In this document: piece after piece, positions 11,001 through 16,926 of the stretch | Numbering within the stretch: position 1 is the stretch's first letter | Layout of the letters: the number at the start of each line of letters is the position of its first letter | From: [Clostridium] citroniae WAL-17108 | GTDB lineage: Bacteria > Bacillota > Clostridia > Lachnospirales > Lachnospiraceae | Direction: 5' to 3' | Length of the DNA stretch: 64,000 nucleotides | Assembly (NCBI RefSeq): GCF_000233455.1 | Contig: NZ_JH376421.1 | Span: 516,073 to 580,072, forward strand | Program-made: the position numbers and the translations under genes | The notes under the pieces: generated by a model | The model's database searches: none | What the model saw: only the letters and a program-made list of their open reading frames with translations | What the model was told of the DNA's origin: nothing

Positions 11001-11028
11001 CTAATGCTTTTATACCCCATGCTCCCAT
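5056..11028 (-). CDS. Giant multidomain polyimmunity protein (DUF4259-DUF2185-TPR-SUKH-DUF4261-DUF4253)
   Basis: 1990 residues, soluble and very acidic, start supported by AGAGGTG. Approximate modules: 1-150 DUF4259 (M-G-A-W-G-I-K-A-L); 160-330 unassigned; 335-435 DUF2185/Imm33-like (G-C-I-A-T-N-R-I-T, Y-R-E-I-P-D, D-S-G-W-R-F, N-T-I-C-N-D-D-P-D-I); 446-565 TPR; 565-935 two unassigned regions; 960-1090 a second TPR block, a clear duplicate of the first; 1110-1280 SMI1/KNR4 (SUKH); 1308-1555 DUF4261; 1560-1735 a conserved unnamed domain; 1740-1990 DUF4253 ending P-F-G-N-W-N-E-C-P-D...W-Y-F-W-W-D. Each named domain is known from immunity proteins against polymorphic toxins. Joining this many in one chain suggests a broad-spectrum immunity scaffold. 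That function is inference; the domain calls rest on motifs. Confidence 0.8.
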   Translation of the reverse strand: MGAWGIKALERDEGLDVLDILKNEYVPEHPVMDLGEMIELMKEEVMLGSDFSQIDFLFDNTAMALAELYFQWKDNGKLDYDHEEAIWDKVTGFTASKEALAFLLRQLTDIKNEVPDEDGIREIMDLWKNEDSGEIAPAWLEHLNQLIDRLDSEQEARQMYIKKYWGNFIGGSDDSLNLVAFLEDQKKEEIPLSEIFAKIGLDKQNWDFRQTVEYLEFTHSDGVEMDFHFAIDVVTDLAAILLECSVSGSVNLQDLDEYNTPIRRIRITATPEEHEAMDKALADFAQSPLTYDLHEMMDDEEIQEMAHHVEALRKELYEAAGRNRDYHVKAEDVKSLLPDWKGADGCIATNRITVEGRKVGYCYREIPDGNWDSGWRFTAGDESDEYMDDPNNAGIYKLNTICNDDPDIISLLNTPAPCAFERDENGVFQQIKDWKPDEDEEDPDMDILKQCQKWHEESKQHKIIDALEAIPAEERTPEMDSELARAYNNLADPHKPTCKEMLKKALALLKPHEEYFEDDYYWNFRMGYSYFYLDQEGRALRYFEKALEVRPGDDDTKEFIDRCKQGISLPQFWECFRERTENWWETFAEMEAELRQMMDEDKDHTRGAELVAQMEDTLNLVFDEISFELGFNGEKHELILTPEGNKVKLFELVYFQKHAPKEVLEHWNILVGRQPSQNIGLRTDDSWDISGEDVQIWLEEQGENSFNISAYCEKLLPMLREAEGRVWWMLTTLTDQILGEIPHMRYIDSFDVLEEPKAEPSFLLSQLPDKLREQGLELSTDPEAYLESYLGYEMKPNEDPNADWRLDVMAGSTCCVPLINGYLNADNDFMDDLHADGAVAGFFCYPLDTLREEEGSEKIFDFRDKLEELFTTVDGSEMLALIGGATGLYCGYVDFIAWDIREALNMAKEFFEGTDIPWAIFHTFRREAGSVPLKQQDDGTETENQDDELDETLTGMDYIPYTQQDAEAFFAQLEQWNDEDEYTRCIQALNAIPEDWRNYRTAYALARALENYAIIGDHDEGTLKFKRDKALQRAIEVLESVREEGQDKAEWNMRMAYGYQYLYGQEEKAIPYAQRWAELDPEDENAPAVIRECKAEIRKRQRSRKKKAKFVPGDTPFEGFDLINFWDDNWYALKEYVSDPPSDELIASVEEELGYKLPAAYIWLMKQHNGGIPVNTCYPCDEPTCWSDDHVAITGIFGIGREKSCSLCGELGSQFMIAEWEYPAIGVAICDCPSAGHDMIFLDYRACGPQGEPAVVHVDQENDYKITHLADSFEEFIRGLEHESLYDPDEDAEDLEDDADEEETDHKGSFAGSVLLSKAEWDKEQLIRDLREEWGIVDEEPDEGDEDVENSDDAVVMRVGNMMLIVTLFHGHIPDNEAEINAENNYMWPEAVEVAKAHKAHIMVAVLGEEEKLLERGKLFTKAMAVCCKQKYATGVYTSGVVFEPRFYEGLADMLKKDELPIFNWVWFGLYRSEGGLNGYTYGMDVFGKEEMEVLNTDAEPEELRDFLASLASYVLACDVTLQDGETIGFSADDKHTITRSPGVSLPEEQMTLKIGYEPIKGDPEDDDDSIGMDDVSYHIENLEEKELPIDPINAYNHMAIYLRWCMEHDLMGGKFLAEHGEVVNQVKADPGNTDLRTFIREELFGCLFSALFNQKGRAFAHYYYGEIDAPYYPADIDDYALKYFGPSRYHSNEFQQEAYLFIPFDEDYYQAMAEVIEERFTNWQGQDFDEDTLEPSEVAQAIMEYLDCECTYFPSMADDDPIMSAYSYARRLGVREGFVPVLIQADDETQLECLVMNADPEHDADFYEFDLKTVEEYRKKMLSAPIKDGKAILEELTGQRKEEAEDDDLDWDEEVLGEMEGGEPNDRFANYWNDDTGMTYPLILAKIPVKNPWEIFAYLPFGNWNECPDTPDLMAVAKYWFEQHGAIPAAMSHDELEFELPTPISKERAMEVAVEQYGFCPDLDQNEDGSIGSLAAVLWQSTVWYFWWD

Positions 11029-11070
11029 GTCGGCACCTCTCTTTCTTTATTTCGTATCAAGCTTCTATTG

Positions 11071-12039
11071 TCAATCATGGTTCTCCACCCGGATAATGGG
11101 CCGGTAGAAGTCATAATCTCCGTTTAGTTCCTTGTCCTCCTGCACTTCCGGCTTACAGTGGGGCGAACAGGGTAGGAAACCGAGAAATGGGCCCAGCCCG
11201 CCGCAGATATTGCACCCGCCGTCACCGCCGCAGGTGGTAAGTCTATCAGCCTGCACCACTTCCCGCATATAGGGATCGTAGGCGATAGACAGGCCGAAGA
11301 AGTTGGGTTCCTCCATGTCATAAGGCCGGTTCTCATCCTCATCCATATCCTCAAACCAGCGCAGACGCATGGAGTAGTCTAACCCATCTCCCCATGGGAA
11401 CAGGGTCCGGCACTCGCCGCCACACAAGTAGGCCCACTCGTCCGCCGTGGGCAGGGAGAAGCCCTGTTTTTGCAGCCGGTTTTGAAAGTCCAGATAGTCC
11501 ACCTCGTGATAGAGGCTGACCTGCCAGCTGTCACTATCCCGTTCGAAACGGGCACGACCTGCCAGAGTAAGACTGTCCCTGTCGGTCAAAGCGAATTGGC
11601 GAAAATCTTCCAACCATTCCGAGCGCAGTCGTGGGTCCTCCAGTTTGACTGGCTCCCAGTTAATTTCCTCCAGCTCCCGGCCCACCAGCATGGGTCCAAT
11701 GGCCACCTGCCGAACAGGAGCCATGCTTTCCCGAATCATCTCCTCCGGGTCCCGCTCCATTTCCCATTCCCGGAACAGATACTCCAATTCCTCCCAGCTC
11801 TCCTGATTCAGTCCCACGGCAAACTGCTCCCAGCCCAGGGTGACGGTATCGCCGGGGACAAAGACGAACTCCCGACCATCTTTCTTGAAGATGCCGGTGG
11901 TGCAGCTCTGGCCCCAGCGGTCAAAAGTATGTAGACCGAGAAAGGTCATATCATAACGGGCAGCCAGGCTCTCCATCAGCACCTGCTTCTCGATGTTTTC
12001 CATTTGATTGAATTGGGTGCGGAATAGTCTTTTGTTCAT
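11071..12039 (-). CDS. SUMF1/formylglycine-generating-enzyme-like protein
   Basis: 322 residues, start with AGGAGG at good spacing. The C-terminal half carries the FGE/SUMF1 signature F-S-L-P-T-A-D-E-W-A-Y-L-C-G-G followed by L-F-P-W-G-D-G and M-R-L-R-W-F, plus a glycine/cysteine-rich tail (C-G-G-D-G-G-C-N-I-C-G-G). The N-terminal half (M-E-S-L-A-A-R-Y-D-M-T-F-L-G-L) is unassigned. FGE-fold proteins oxidise cysteine in sulfatases or serve as binding scaffolds. No sulfatase lies nearby, so a binding role in this immunity locus is more likely. The two catalytic cysteines of true FGE are not obvious. Confidence 0.65.
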   Translation of the reverse strand: MNKRLFRTQFNQMENIEKQVLMESLAARYDMTFLGLHTFDRWGQSCTTGIFKKDGREFVFVPGDTVTLGWEQFAVGLNQESWEELEYLFREWEMERDPEEMIRESMAPVRQVAIGPMLVGRELEEINWEPVKLEDPRLRSEWLEDFRQFALTDRDSLTLAGRARFERDSDSWQVSLYHEVDYLDFQNRLQKQGFSLPTADEWAYLCGGECRTLFPWGDGLDYSMRLRWFEDMDEDENRPYDMEEPNFFGLSIAYDPYMREVVQADRLTTCGGDGGCNICGGLGPFLGFLPCSPHCKPEVQEDKELNGDYDFYRPIIRVENHD

Positions 12040-12050
12040 AACAAGTCCTC

Positions 12051-12461
12051 CTACAGCCTATCCAGGTTTTCCTGTAAATCGCCCTGCATCAAGTGCTGGG
12101 CAATGGCTTGGTTCAGTGCCTTATGGGGGTGATAGGCTGCCTGCTCTACATCGTGCAGGCACTCCTCCATCAATGCCTCCGGAGAAATGCCTTCCCGTTT
12201 GCCATAAAGATGGCCGAAGGCATAGCACACGGACTTGAGAAAGTCGAAAATATAGTCGTGATTTCCACGCATACTGGGCAGGTCGTTGAACGAGCCCATA
12301 CCTCCGTATGCCCGAAGATGGTGGGCAACCTCCCGCCGCTGGTTCCAGTCCTGAATGTCCCGCTCCAACCAGTCGATCCAGTTTTGGAACTCTGGATGGT
12401 CTGCCAGAAGGATGGAGCGCAGACAGGTCAGAGCCTCGGTATAAATATCAGACTGTTTCAT
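12051..12461 (-). CDS. DUF6966-like small protein
   Basis: 136 residues from ATG 12461, which overlaps the TGA of the upstream gene (ATGA). The in-frame extension to 12542 is not supported. It is helical, with W-I-D-W-L-E-R-D-I and the G-G-M-G-S-F-N-D-L motif typical of DUF6966 proteins that occur as single-domain immunity-type genes. It has no membrane segment. The family name is from motif memory. Confidence 0.6.
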   Translation of the reverse strand: MKQSDIYTEALTCLRSILLADHPEFQNWIDWLERDIQDWNQRREVAHHLRAYGGMGSFNDLPSMRGNHDYIFDFLKSVCYAFGHLYGKREGISPEALMEECLHDVEQAAYHPHKALNQAIAQHLMQGDLQENLDRL

Positions 12462-13408
12462 TGGCCATCGCTCCCCCAAATACCTCCATAGAGCACACCA
12501 TCTTTTCCAAGGAACAACATCCGGCTGCGAAGCAGGCTGCACTGCTCCACAGCGACCTTGTTTCCGTCACAGGTGGGAATAGCCTCCTGTTTTTTCCCAA
12601 GGTGATCACCATGAGCGGTAAGGAAGTAGAATTTATCCCGTTGCTGGTATCCGCCTTGAAACAGGAAGGTATTGCCGGACGGGGCAACAGAAAAAGCTCC
12701 GCTTCCTTCGATTGGCAGTTCAAATACAAAGTCCTCTTTGAAGTTCGTCCGCACCAGCCGGAATTCATCGTAATAATAAAACCACAGGTTTTCTTCTTCG
12801 TCCAGGCTGATGGCGTAGCAGTCATAGATGGAATAGTTCTCATTCTTCCAGAGAGGAGTTCCCTCCGATGTCCATGCAATCAGACCGCAAGCACCCAGAG
12901 GTTCATCCCAACCGTAATTACCAAATACACCTTCGTCAAAGTAGCTGGTAATGATGGTGCCATCTTTTTTTACCACACAGTCTTGAATGCCATCCCCCAG
13001 GCAGAAACGGGACAGCACAGCTCCGTCCCGGCTGACGATCCAGGCGTTCTGGTCGGGGCCGTTTTCCCGATAGGCGCATCTTGCCCCCAGCAGGAGGAAG
13101 TGGTCACCTGCGGGCCGCAAATAATGGAACTGGAACTTCAAGAGGCCAAGAGGAAACAGCGTCGTTTCCAGCACCCGCTGTTCCGCCCAATCCAGCTGGA
13201 TTTCCACTGCGGTATAGGTGGAAGGAGTGCTGAGCCAGTCCTTACCCTGTGTTTCGGACGGCTGTTCCATGAGAAGATAGACTTTTCCATCCCTTTCCGT
13301 GAAAAAGTCTGTCACTTCTGTGCCCTCCAGATGGTTTTCCCGGCGCAGCTGGTTCAGGTCAATGATGGAGAACAACGGCAGATTTTTGGCTTTTATAGGT
13401 TTGTTCAT
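12458..13408 (-). CDS. Hypothetical beta-rich (propeller-like) protein
   Basis: 316 residues, start with AGGAGGAGA. It contains many short strand-turn units with aromatic and Gly/Asp turns (V-Y-L-L-M-E-Q, H-F-L-L-L-G-A, A-W-I-V-S-R-D-G-A, L-I-A-W-T-S-E-G, L-W-F-Y-Y-Y-D-E), as in beta-propeller or WD-like sheets. There is no signal peptide. It is translationally coupled to the DUF6966-like gene. The fold is inferred from residue pattern only; no named family recognised. Confidence 0.55.
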   Translation of the reverse strand: MNKPIKAKNLPLFSIIDLNQLRRENHLEGTEVTDFFTERDGKVYLLMEQPSETQGKDWLSTPSTYTAVEIQLDWAEQRVLETTLFPLGLLKFQFHYLRPAGDHFLLLGARCAYRENGPDQNAWIVSRDGAVLSRFCLGDGIQDCVVKKDGTIITSYFDEGVFGNYGWDEPLGACGLIAWTSEGTPLWKNENYSIYDCYAISLDEEENLWFYYYDEFRLVRTNFKEDFVFELPIEGSGAFSVAPSGNTFLFQGGYQQRDKFYFLTAHGDHLGKKQEAIPTCDGNKVAVEQCSLLRSRMLFLGKDGVLYGGIWGSDGQ

Positions 13409-13423
13409 AGTGTCTCCTCCTGG

Positions 13424-13723
13424 CTACTTTAACGCTCCATCATAGGTGTGAGTTTCCCAGATGGCCTCAAATTCCGCCTGCTCTATGATGCAGGCGTGGA
13501 ATTCCTCGCCCCAGACATGGGCGTTCAATTCCTCCACGGTGGGGATCGGCGTGATCTCGATGACACCGTCGTAAAGGTCAGGGATGTTGCGGGTGCGGCC
13601 ATCCGCAAAGATGTCAATGGAGCGGAGGGCCAGCCGCTCATTTTCGGTATCCACTTCATAGAGGATGACCGATGGTTCACCCTCTGGTGCGCCCGCCCAA
13701 AAGAGCTTGATGTACTCGATCAT
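13424..13723 (-). CDS. DUF6881-type small immunity-like protein
   Basis: 99 residues, start with AAGGGATCGAG. The pattern (Y-I-K-L-F-W, then P-S-V-I-L-Y-E-V-D-T-E, then R-S-I-D-I-F-A-D-G) matches the compact DUF6881 domain: two strands, an acidic 'E-D' pair, then a 'DG' turn. Such domains are found alone or fused in polyimmunity loci. It lies 15 bases from the gene downstream and 18 from the one upstream, inside the operon. Confidence 0.6.
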   Translation of the reverse strand: MIEYIKLFWAGAPEGEPSVILYEVDTENERLALRSIDIFADGRTRNIPDLYDGVIEITPIPTVEELNAHVWGEEFHACIIEQAEFEAIWETHTYDGALK

Positions 13724-13741
13724 CTCGATCCCTTCATCGTA

Positions 13742-14050
13742 TCATTTGAAATAGTAATACCAATTCCCGCCAAATTCCCGGTCACATTCCTCCTGTGAGG
13801 CAAAGGTGCAGTCCTTGATTCCCTCAATGGGGTAATGACTCTTTATCAGCTGCTCTCTGTGATAGGAATTGATCTGTTCCGTCAGGCCGCTCTGCCGCGC
13901 CGTCTCTAATTGCGAGTCCGTGGCAAAGATGTAGGACACAAAGTAGTTGTCCGGCTGGATGTAGCAGCCAAACTCAATGGCCTGCTGGATGTCATCGAAG
14001 TGGTGTTTCACATCCTCCATGCAGGCTTCTATTACTTTTCGCCATGCCAT
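13742..14050 (-). CDS. Hypothetical protein of the immunity run
   Basis: 102 residues from ATG 14050, preceded by AAGGAG six bases upstream. An earlier in-frame ATG overlaps the previous gene's end and lacks an independent ribosome site. The product is soluble with an N-terminal helix (W-R-K-V-I-E-A-C-M-E-D-V) and an aromatic C-terminus (F-G-G-N-W-Y-Y-Y-F-K). The ribosome site lies at the end of the Imm51-like gene, so the two are coupled. Family not recognised. Confidence 0.55.
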   Translation of the reverse strand: MAWRKVIEACMEDVKHHFDDIQQAIEFGCYIQPDNYFVSYIFATDSQLETARQSGLTEQINSYHREQLIKSHYPIEGIKDCTFASQEECDREFGGNWYYYFK

Positions 14051-14060
14051 CTCCTGCTCC

Positions 14061-14504
14061 TTATTTCTCATCTTCCACCTCACCTATACCCAGATAAGTC
14101 CCCATCGTTTTTTCATTGTCACAGGCCGCCCGGATCATTTTGGACAGTAGCATCAAATCGTCGATGTATTGGGAGTACACGCAGAACACATCTTCGTCGG
14201 AGTCGAAGTGAAACAGATCCACGCCGCTGTTATTTTCCTCAAACTCCCGGATCACGCCCCGGACCAGCCGTTCCCAGTCTCCGCTGCTGCCGGTCAGTCC
14301 CAGCCGGCAGAATTCTTCTGCCCGAAACCCATCGCTGATTTTCAGCAGAAGGGAGATTGCATAGGGGTGGTGGGGAATGAGAAAGAATGGCGCGATCTGC
14401 TCCAGCTTCACCCAAATTTTGAAGGGCGGGCGCGGGTCAGGTATCCAGGGCAAGATTTCCCATTCGTCCTCCGGTCGGTTTCCGTATTGGCAAAGGTCTT
14501 TCAT
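14061..14504 (-). CDS. Imm51-like immunity protein
   Basis: 147 residues, start with AAAGGAGAA. The segment from about residue 48 (A-I-S-L-L-L-K-I-S-D-G-F), through G-S-S-G-D-W-E-R-L-V, F-H-F-D-S-D-E-D-V-F-C-V-Y-S and L-M-L-L-S-K-M-I-R, follows the Imm51 layout: a sheet, a 'G..W' helix, then 'FDSE..F.AYS' and a helix. Imm51 proteins are predicted cognate inhibitors of polymorphic toxins. No toxin gene accompanies it here. Confidence 0.6.
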   Translation of the reverse strand: MKDLCQYGNRPEDEWEILPWIPDPRPPFKIWVKLEQIAPFFLIPHHPYAISLLLKISDGFRAEEFCRLGLTGSSGDWERLVRGVIREFEENNSGVDLFHFDSDEDVFCVYSQYIDDLMLLSKMIRAACDNEKTMGTYLGIGEVEDEK

Positions 14505-14531
14505 AGTGTTCTCCTTTGTTCTGTCACATTT

Positions 14532-15263
14532 TTAATCCTGTTCTTGATAACTGGCTTCAATGTCGATGAACCGCACATACACGGCGCAGACTTCGCCCTT
14601 TGCGTCATACCCAAAGTAGACGGGATAGTAGCCGTCACCCCAGCCAGAGGCAAAGATGGGCAGGTTGCAGTCCGTGTCCGGCACTGTCCAGTTGAGCCAG
14701 TCGCCGCAGTCCCCCTGATATTTGGGGTGAGCTTTGGCGTTTTCCTCCAGCAAGTCGCAGAACAGGTTGTTATAGGGGTCAATGTCAGGGTCCTCCTCCA
14801 GCCGCTTGGCCCAGTATGCCTTGAAGGCCGCCTGGGTCTGGATGTCCGCAACGCAGCCCATCCCGGCGTCTACGCCAAAGCCAAAATACTCGTCCTCGCC
14901 CAGTTCCTCGTCCAGATCCTCGTTGCCCACCATGCCCAGCTCATAGCGGACAGGTTTTTCCTGGTTGACCTCTACCTTGACGCAGGCGTAGCGGTCGCCG
15001 TATTGTTCGCTGGGCACCACGCAGATTTTTACGGGATAAGTTCCGGCGGGGATCGTTTGAAGGAACGGCAGAGTGTCCTCCAGTTCCACCAGCGGATCAC
15101 AGGCGAAAATCTGCCCGGTGGGGAAATGGACGGTGCCGATGTCCAGCACATCCACCGCCATGTTCCCAATCACTTTCTCTGTGAAATGGGCCTCCAAGTC
15201 ATCTTTACAGGTCAATTTATCCTTGATTGCTTCGTATTTGTTCAGCCATTCAGTTGTAGGCAT
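14532..15263 (-). CDS. DUF4241-domain protein
   Basis: 243 residues from ATG 15263, with AGGAGGAAA upstream. The core reads V-H-F-P-T-G-Q-I-F-A-C-D-P-L-V, P-A-G-T-Y-P-V, Y-A-C-V-K-V and F-G-F-G-V-D-A-G-M-G-C, then G-D-G-Y-Y-P-V-Y-F-G-Y near the end; this is the DUF4241 pattern. DUF4241 is recurrent in SUKH-associated immunity clusters. The frame stays open upstream of this ATG through a damaged zinc-ribbon segment (see 15264-15478), so a longer fused form is possible. Confidence 0.75.
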   Translation of the reverse strand: MPTTEWLNKYEAIKDKLTCKDDLEAHFTEKVIGNMAVDVLDIGTVHFPTGQIFACDPLVELEDTLPFLQTIPAGTYPVKICVVPSEQYGDRYACVKVEVNQEKPVRYELGMVGNEDLDEELGEDEYFGFGVDAGMGCVADIQTQAAFKAYWAKRLEEDPDIDPYNNLFCDLLEENAKAHPKYQGDCGDWLNWTVPDTDCNLPIFASGWGDGYYPVYFGYDAKGEVCAVYVRFIDIEASYQEQD

Positions 15264-15478
15264 ATCAGTTTCCTCCTGTTGATTCTGCTTCTTGATGTAC
15301 ACACTCTTTGAGCCGTCCCAATAGCAGTTCACACACCGGCCATCCTGAAAATGATGGTCACAATTCGGGTAGCCATAGAGAACATGGGCACATTCTGGCA
15401 CAGCCCCATCATCTGTGAGGAGCCTTTGAAAAACAGGCTTCCGCACTCATCACAAAGGGCCAGTTCTTTTTCTGCCAT
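15264..15478 (-). pseudogene. Zinc-ribbon ORF broken by a one-base frameshift
   Basis: An ATG at 15478 starts M-A-E-K-E-L-A-L-C-D-E-C-G, but the frame then becomes non-sense. From about 15398 a different frame continues sensibly: C-A-H-V-L-Y-G-Y-P-N-C-D-H, then C-V-N-C-Y-W-D-G. Adding one C in the run near 15398 would give C-P-E-C-A-H and unite both halves into a four-to-six-cysteine zinc ribbon, in frame with the DUF4241 gene. Either the gene is inactivated, a slip restores it, or there is a sequencing indel. Confidence 0.6.
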
Positions 15479-15483
15479 AGGGT

Positions 15484-15810
15484 TCACCAGTCCCGTTCCC
15501 GGATGGCCTCCTCGGTGTCAATGGGGATGCCAAACCACTCCAGAATGTAGGCCACGGTTGCCGCAATACATTCCCGCGCCACCGTTTCGATCTCGCTGTC
15601 GTTCTCGTCAAACTCCTCCTGGAGATCATTGATGCCGCAGACCGCCTCGTCCAGCGTTTCCTGCACCACTTCGGTGTCGGTTTCGCCACTCTCCAGCAGG
15701 GCGATGACCTTCTGAAGCTCGTCCTTTACCTTGTCCACCAGAAAAGCAGGATAGTAATCGTCCTGATACATCTCGTCCAGCAGCTTGTAATTGGGGTCAA
15801 ATGCTTTCAT
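15484..15810 (-). CDS. DUF5713-family protein
   Basis: 108 residues, start with AAAGGAGCAA. It is fully helical and acidic, with M-Y-Q-D-D-Y-Y-P-A-F-L-V-D-K-V-K at the N-terminus, I-N-D-L-Q-E-E-F-D-E-N-D in the middle and D-T-E-E-A-I-R-E-R-D-W at the end, matching the DUF5713 layout. It lies six bases upstream of the broken zinc-ribbon ORF. It is probably a single-domain immunity factor; the biochemical role is unknown. Confidence 0.65.
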   Translation of the reverse strand: MKAFDPNYKLLDEMYQDDYYPAFLVDKVKDELQKVIALLESGETDTEVVQETLDEAVCGINDLQEEFDENDSEIETVARECIAATVAYILEWFGIPIDTEEAIRERDW

Positions 15811-15846
15811 AGGGATTGCTCCTTTCCTCGTGTATGTCAGTCACGC

Positions 15847-16350
15847 TCAGCTCTCATGTGTGATACAGAAAATCTCCTTGTTCAAATCAAAGTAGATTAC
15901 CATCAGTTCGTCGGTAATCTCCGGGTTAAAGGACAGATCCAGAATGAAAACTTGCTGGTTCATCTCGCTATCCACCAGACTGCCGAACCGCTTGAGCTTC
16001 AAAAAGTCAACCATCTCAGCAAAGGACAGTTTGGCTGGGTCGGTTCCCGGAAAAAGTTCCGCCACAATATCCGGGCCTACATCGTCCCGATGGAACTCCA
16101 TGAAAAATGTCACAACGCTATGGTAGCGGCTGTCCTCGTCTGCCAGCGCCGCTTTGATGGCGGCTTTGGCCTTCTCCGCCAATTTCTCCGCCTCATCCAG
16201 CATTTCTCCCACCGCATCCATGACAGCAGGATCGCCGGTCAGTTCTTCCTCTACATCGAAGATAAAGGGTAGTCCCGATTCCTCGGGAAAGTTGAAGATT
16301 TCCTCACCGGGTGTATATGTAAAATCAATGCGTTTACAATTCAGTTTCAT
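15847..16350 (-). CDS. DUF2004-like immunity protein
   Basis: 167 residues from ATG 16350, preceded by AGAGG. A long in-frame upstream extension overlaps the next gene and is unlikely. The layout is an N-terminal strand region (L-N-C-K-R-I-D-F-T-Y), a long helix (D-E-A-E-K-L-A-E-K-A-K-A-A-I), and a C-terminal sheet ending L-M-V-I-Y-F-D-L-N-K-E-I, as in DUF2004 proteins of immunity loci. Assignment is by pattern and neighbourhood. Confidence 0.55.
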   Translation of the reverse strand: MKLNCKRIDFTYTPGEEIFNFPEESGLPFIFDVEEELTGDPAVMDAVGEMLDEAEKLAEKAKAAIKAALADEDSRYHSVVTFFMEFHRDDVGPDIVAELFPGTDPAKLSFAEMVDFLKLKRFGSLVDSEMNQQVFILDLSFNPEITDELMVIYFDLNKEIFCITHES

Positions 16351-16361
16351 AGATATACCTC

Positions 16362-16595
16362 TTATTTCAATTTCAGCACAAATCCCCAGATGCTCACCAC
16401 GATCAAAAGGACGCCCAGCAGGAAGAACACCACCCGCCGGTATCCTCTGCTGTGGCGGTGGGCATCCCGCGTACCAGTGGGGTCGCAGAGCCAGTTCCAG
16501 TTGCGGATCGCCCCAATTAAAATCACGGCCCCGATGAGCACCGAGGCAATGTACCAATGCTCTTGCAAAAATGCTGTGATCTGTTCACTGTTCAT
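16362..16595 (-). CDS. Imm17-like small membrane protein
   Basis: 77 residues, start with GAGGAGGAAG. Two membrane helices lie at about residues 14-30 (I-A-S-V-L-I-G-A-V-I-L-I-G-A-I) and 54-74 (V-V-F-F-L-L-G-V-L-L-I-V-V-S). They are joined by a loop with N-W-N-W-L-C-D-P and a basic R-R turn, the layout of the Imm17 family. It is the first gene of the immunity run, directly after the leader region. A membrane immunity role is inferred. Confidence 0.6.
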   Translation of the reverse strand: MNSEQITAFLQEHWYIASVLIGAVILIGAIRNWNWLCDPTGTRDAHRHSRGYRRVVFFLLGVLLIVVSIWGFVLKLK

Positions 16596-16648
16596 TCTAC
16601 TTCCTCCTCACGCAAATACCTGCTGGTATTTCTCTTTTCATACTCTTT

Positions 16649-16819
16649 TCAAACAATAAAAAAGCCCCACGCCGCACTGTCATAAAGACAGGCTGACGCA
16701 GGACATGAAGAAGCCGCGTTGAAGGAGCCGCATCCACCAGCAGATGTAGTTTCTTCAACAACCAAAATATTTTTTTCGTATCTTAAAGCAGCAAATTGCT
16801 GTCCAATATATTTGTTCAT
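16649..16819 (-). CDS. Short leader ORF with Cys/Ala/Ser-rich tail (56 aa)
   Basis: The ATG at 16819 lies about 40 bases downstream of a plausible promoter and upstream of the immunity genes. The 56 residues have a polar first half ending V-V-E-E-T-T-S and a small-residue tail with three cysteines (positions 30, 39, 44), ending S-A-A-W-G-F-F-I-V. No strong ribosome site precedes it, and its 3' end coincides with a small hairpin and T-run. It could be a leader peptide, a tiny RiPP-like precursor, or chance. Confidence 0.3.
   Translation of the reverse strand: MNKYIGQQFAALRYEKNILVVEETTSAGGCGSFNAASSCPASACLYDSAAWGFFIV
16652..16700 (-). terminator. Hairpin and T-run in the immunity-operon leader
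   Basis: On the minus strand a perfect CTGTC/GACAG stem with loop TTTAT is followed by a G-rich stretch and GGGGCTTTTTTATT. The stem is short and there is a gap before the T-run, so it is at best a weak or conditional terminator. Its place between the promoter (16857-16885) and the first immunity gene would suit attenuation. Confidence 0.3.
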
Positions 16820-16856
16820 AGCGGCACCATTTGTTCTGAGCGTAGTTTTATATCTT

Positions 16857-16885
16857 ATTATATCACAGCACCCCTTCAATGAAAA
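16857..16885 (-). promoter_or_regulatory. Predicted promoter for the immunity gene run
   Basis: On the minus strand TTTTCA (16885-16880) and a consensus TATAAT (16862-16857) are separated by exactly 17 bases. The next 250 bases hold only the leader ORF, and then the operon begins at 16595. All downstream genes have spacings under about 45 bases or overlap, so one promoter could drive the run. Confidence 0.5.
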
Positions 16886-16926
16886 TATTTTGTTGGAAAT
16901 GCTAATGAAAAATTTTTGTGAATTTG

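Noticed and set aside
12308-13432. 374-codon plus-strand frame in the immunity island
   Set aside because: Overlaps two well-supported, ribosome-site-preceded minus-strand genes and has no domain-like pattern.
16649-16819. Firm call of a sactipeptide-like RiPP
   Set aside because: Cys spacing is only loosely reminiscent and no maturase, transporter or immunity partner for a RiPP is seen nearby; kept only as a low-confidence ORF.
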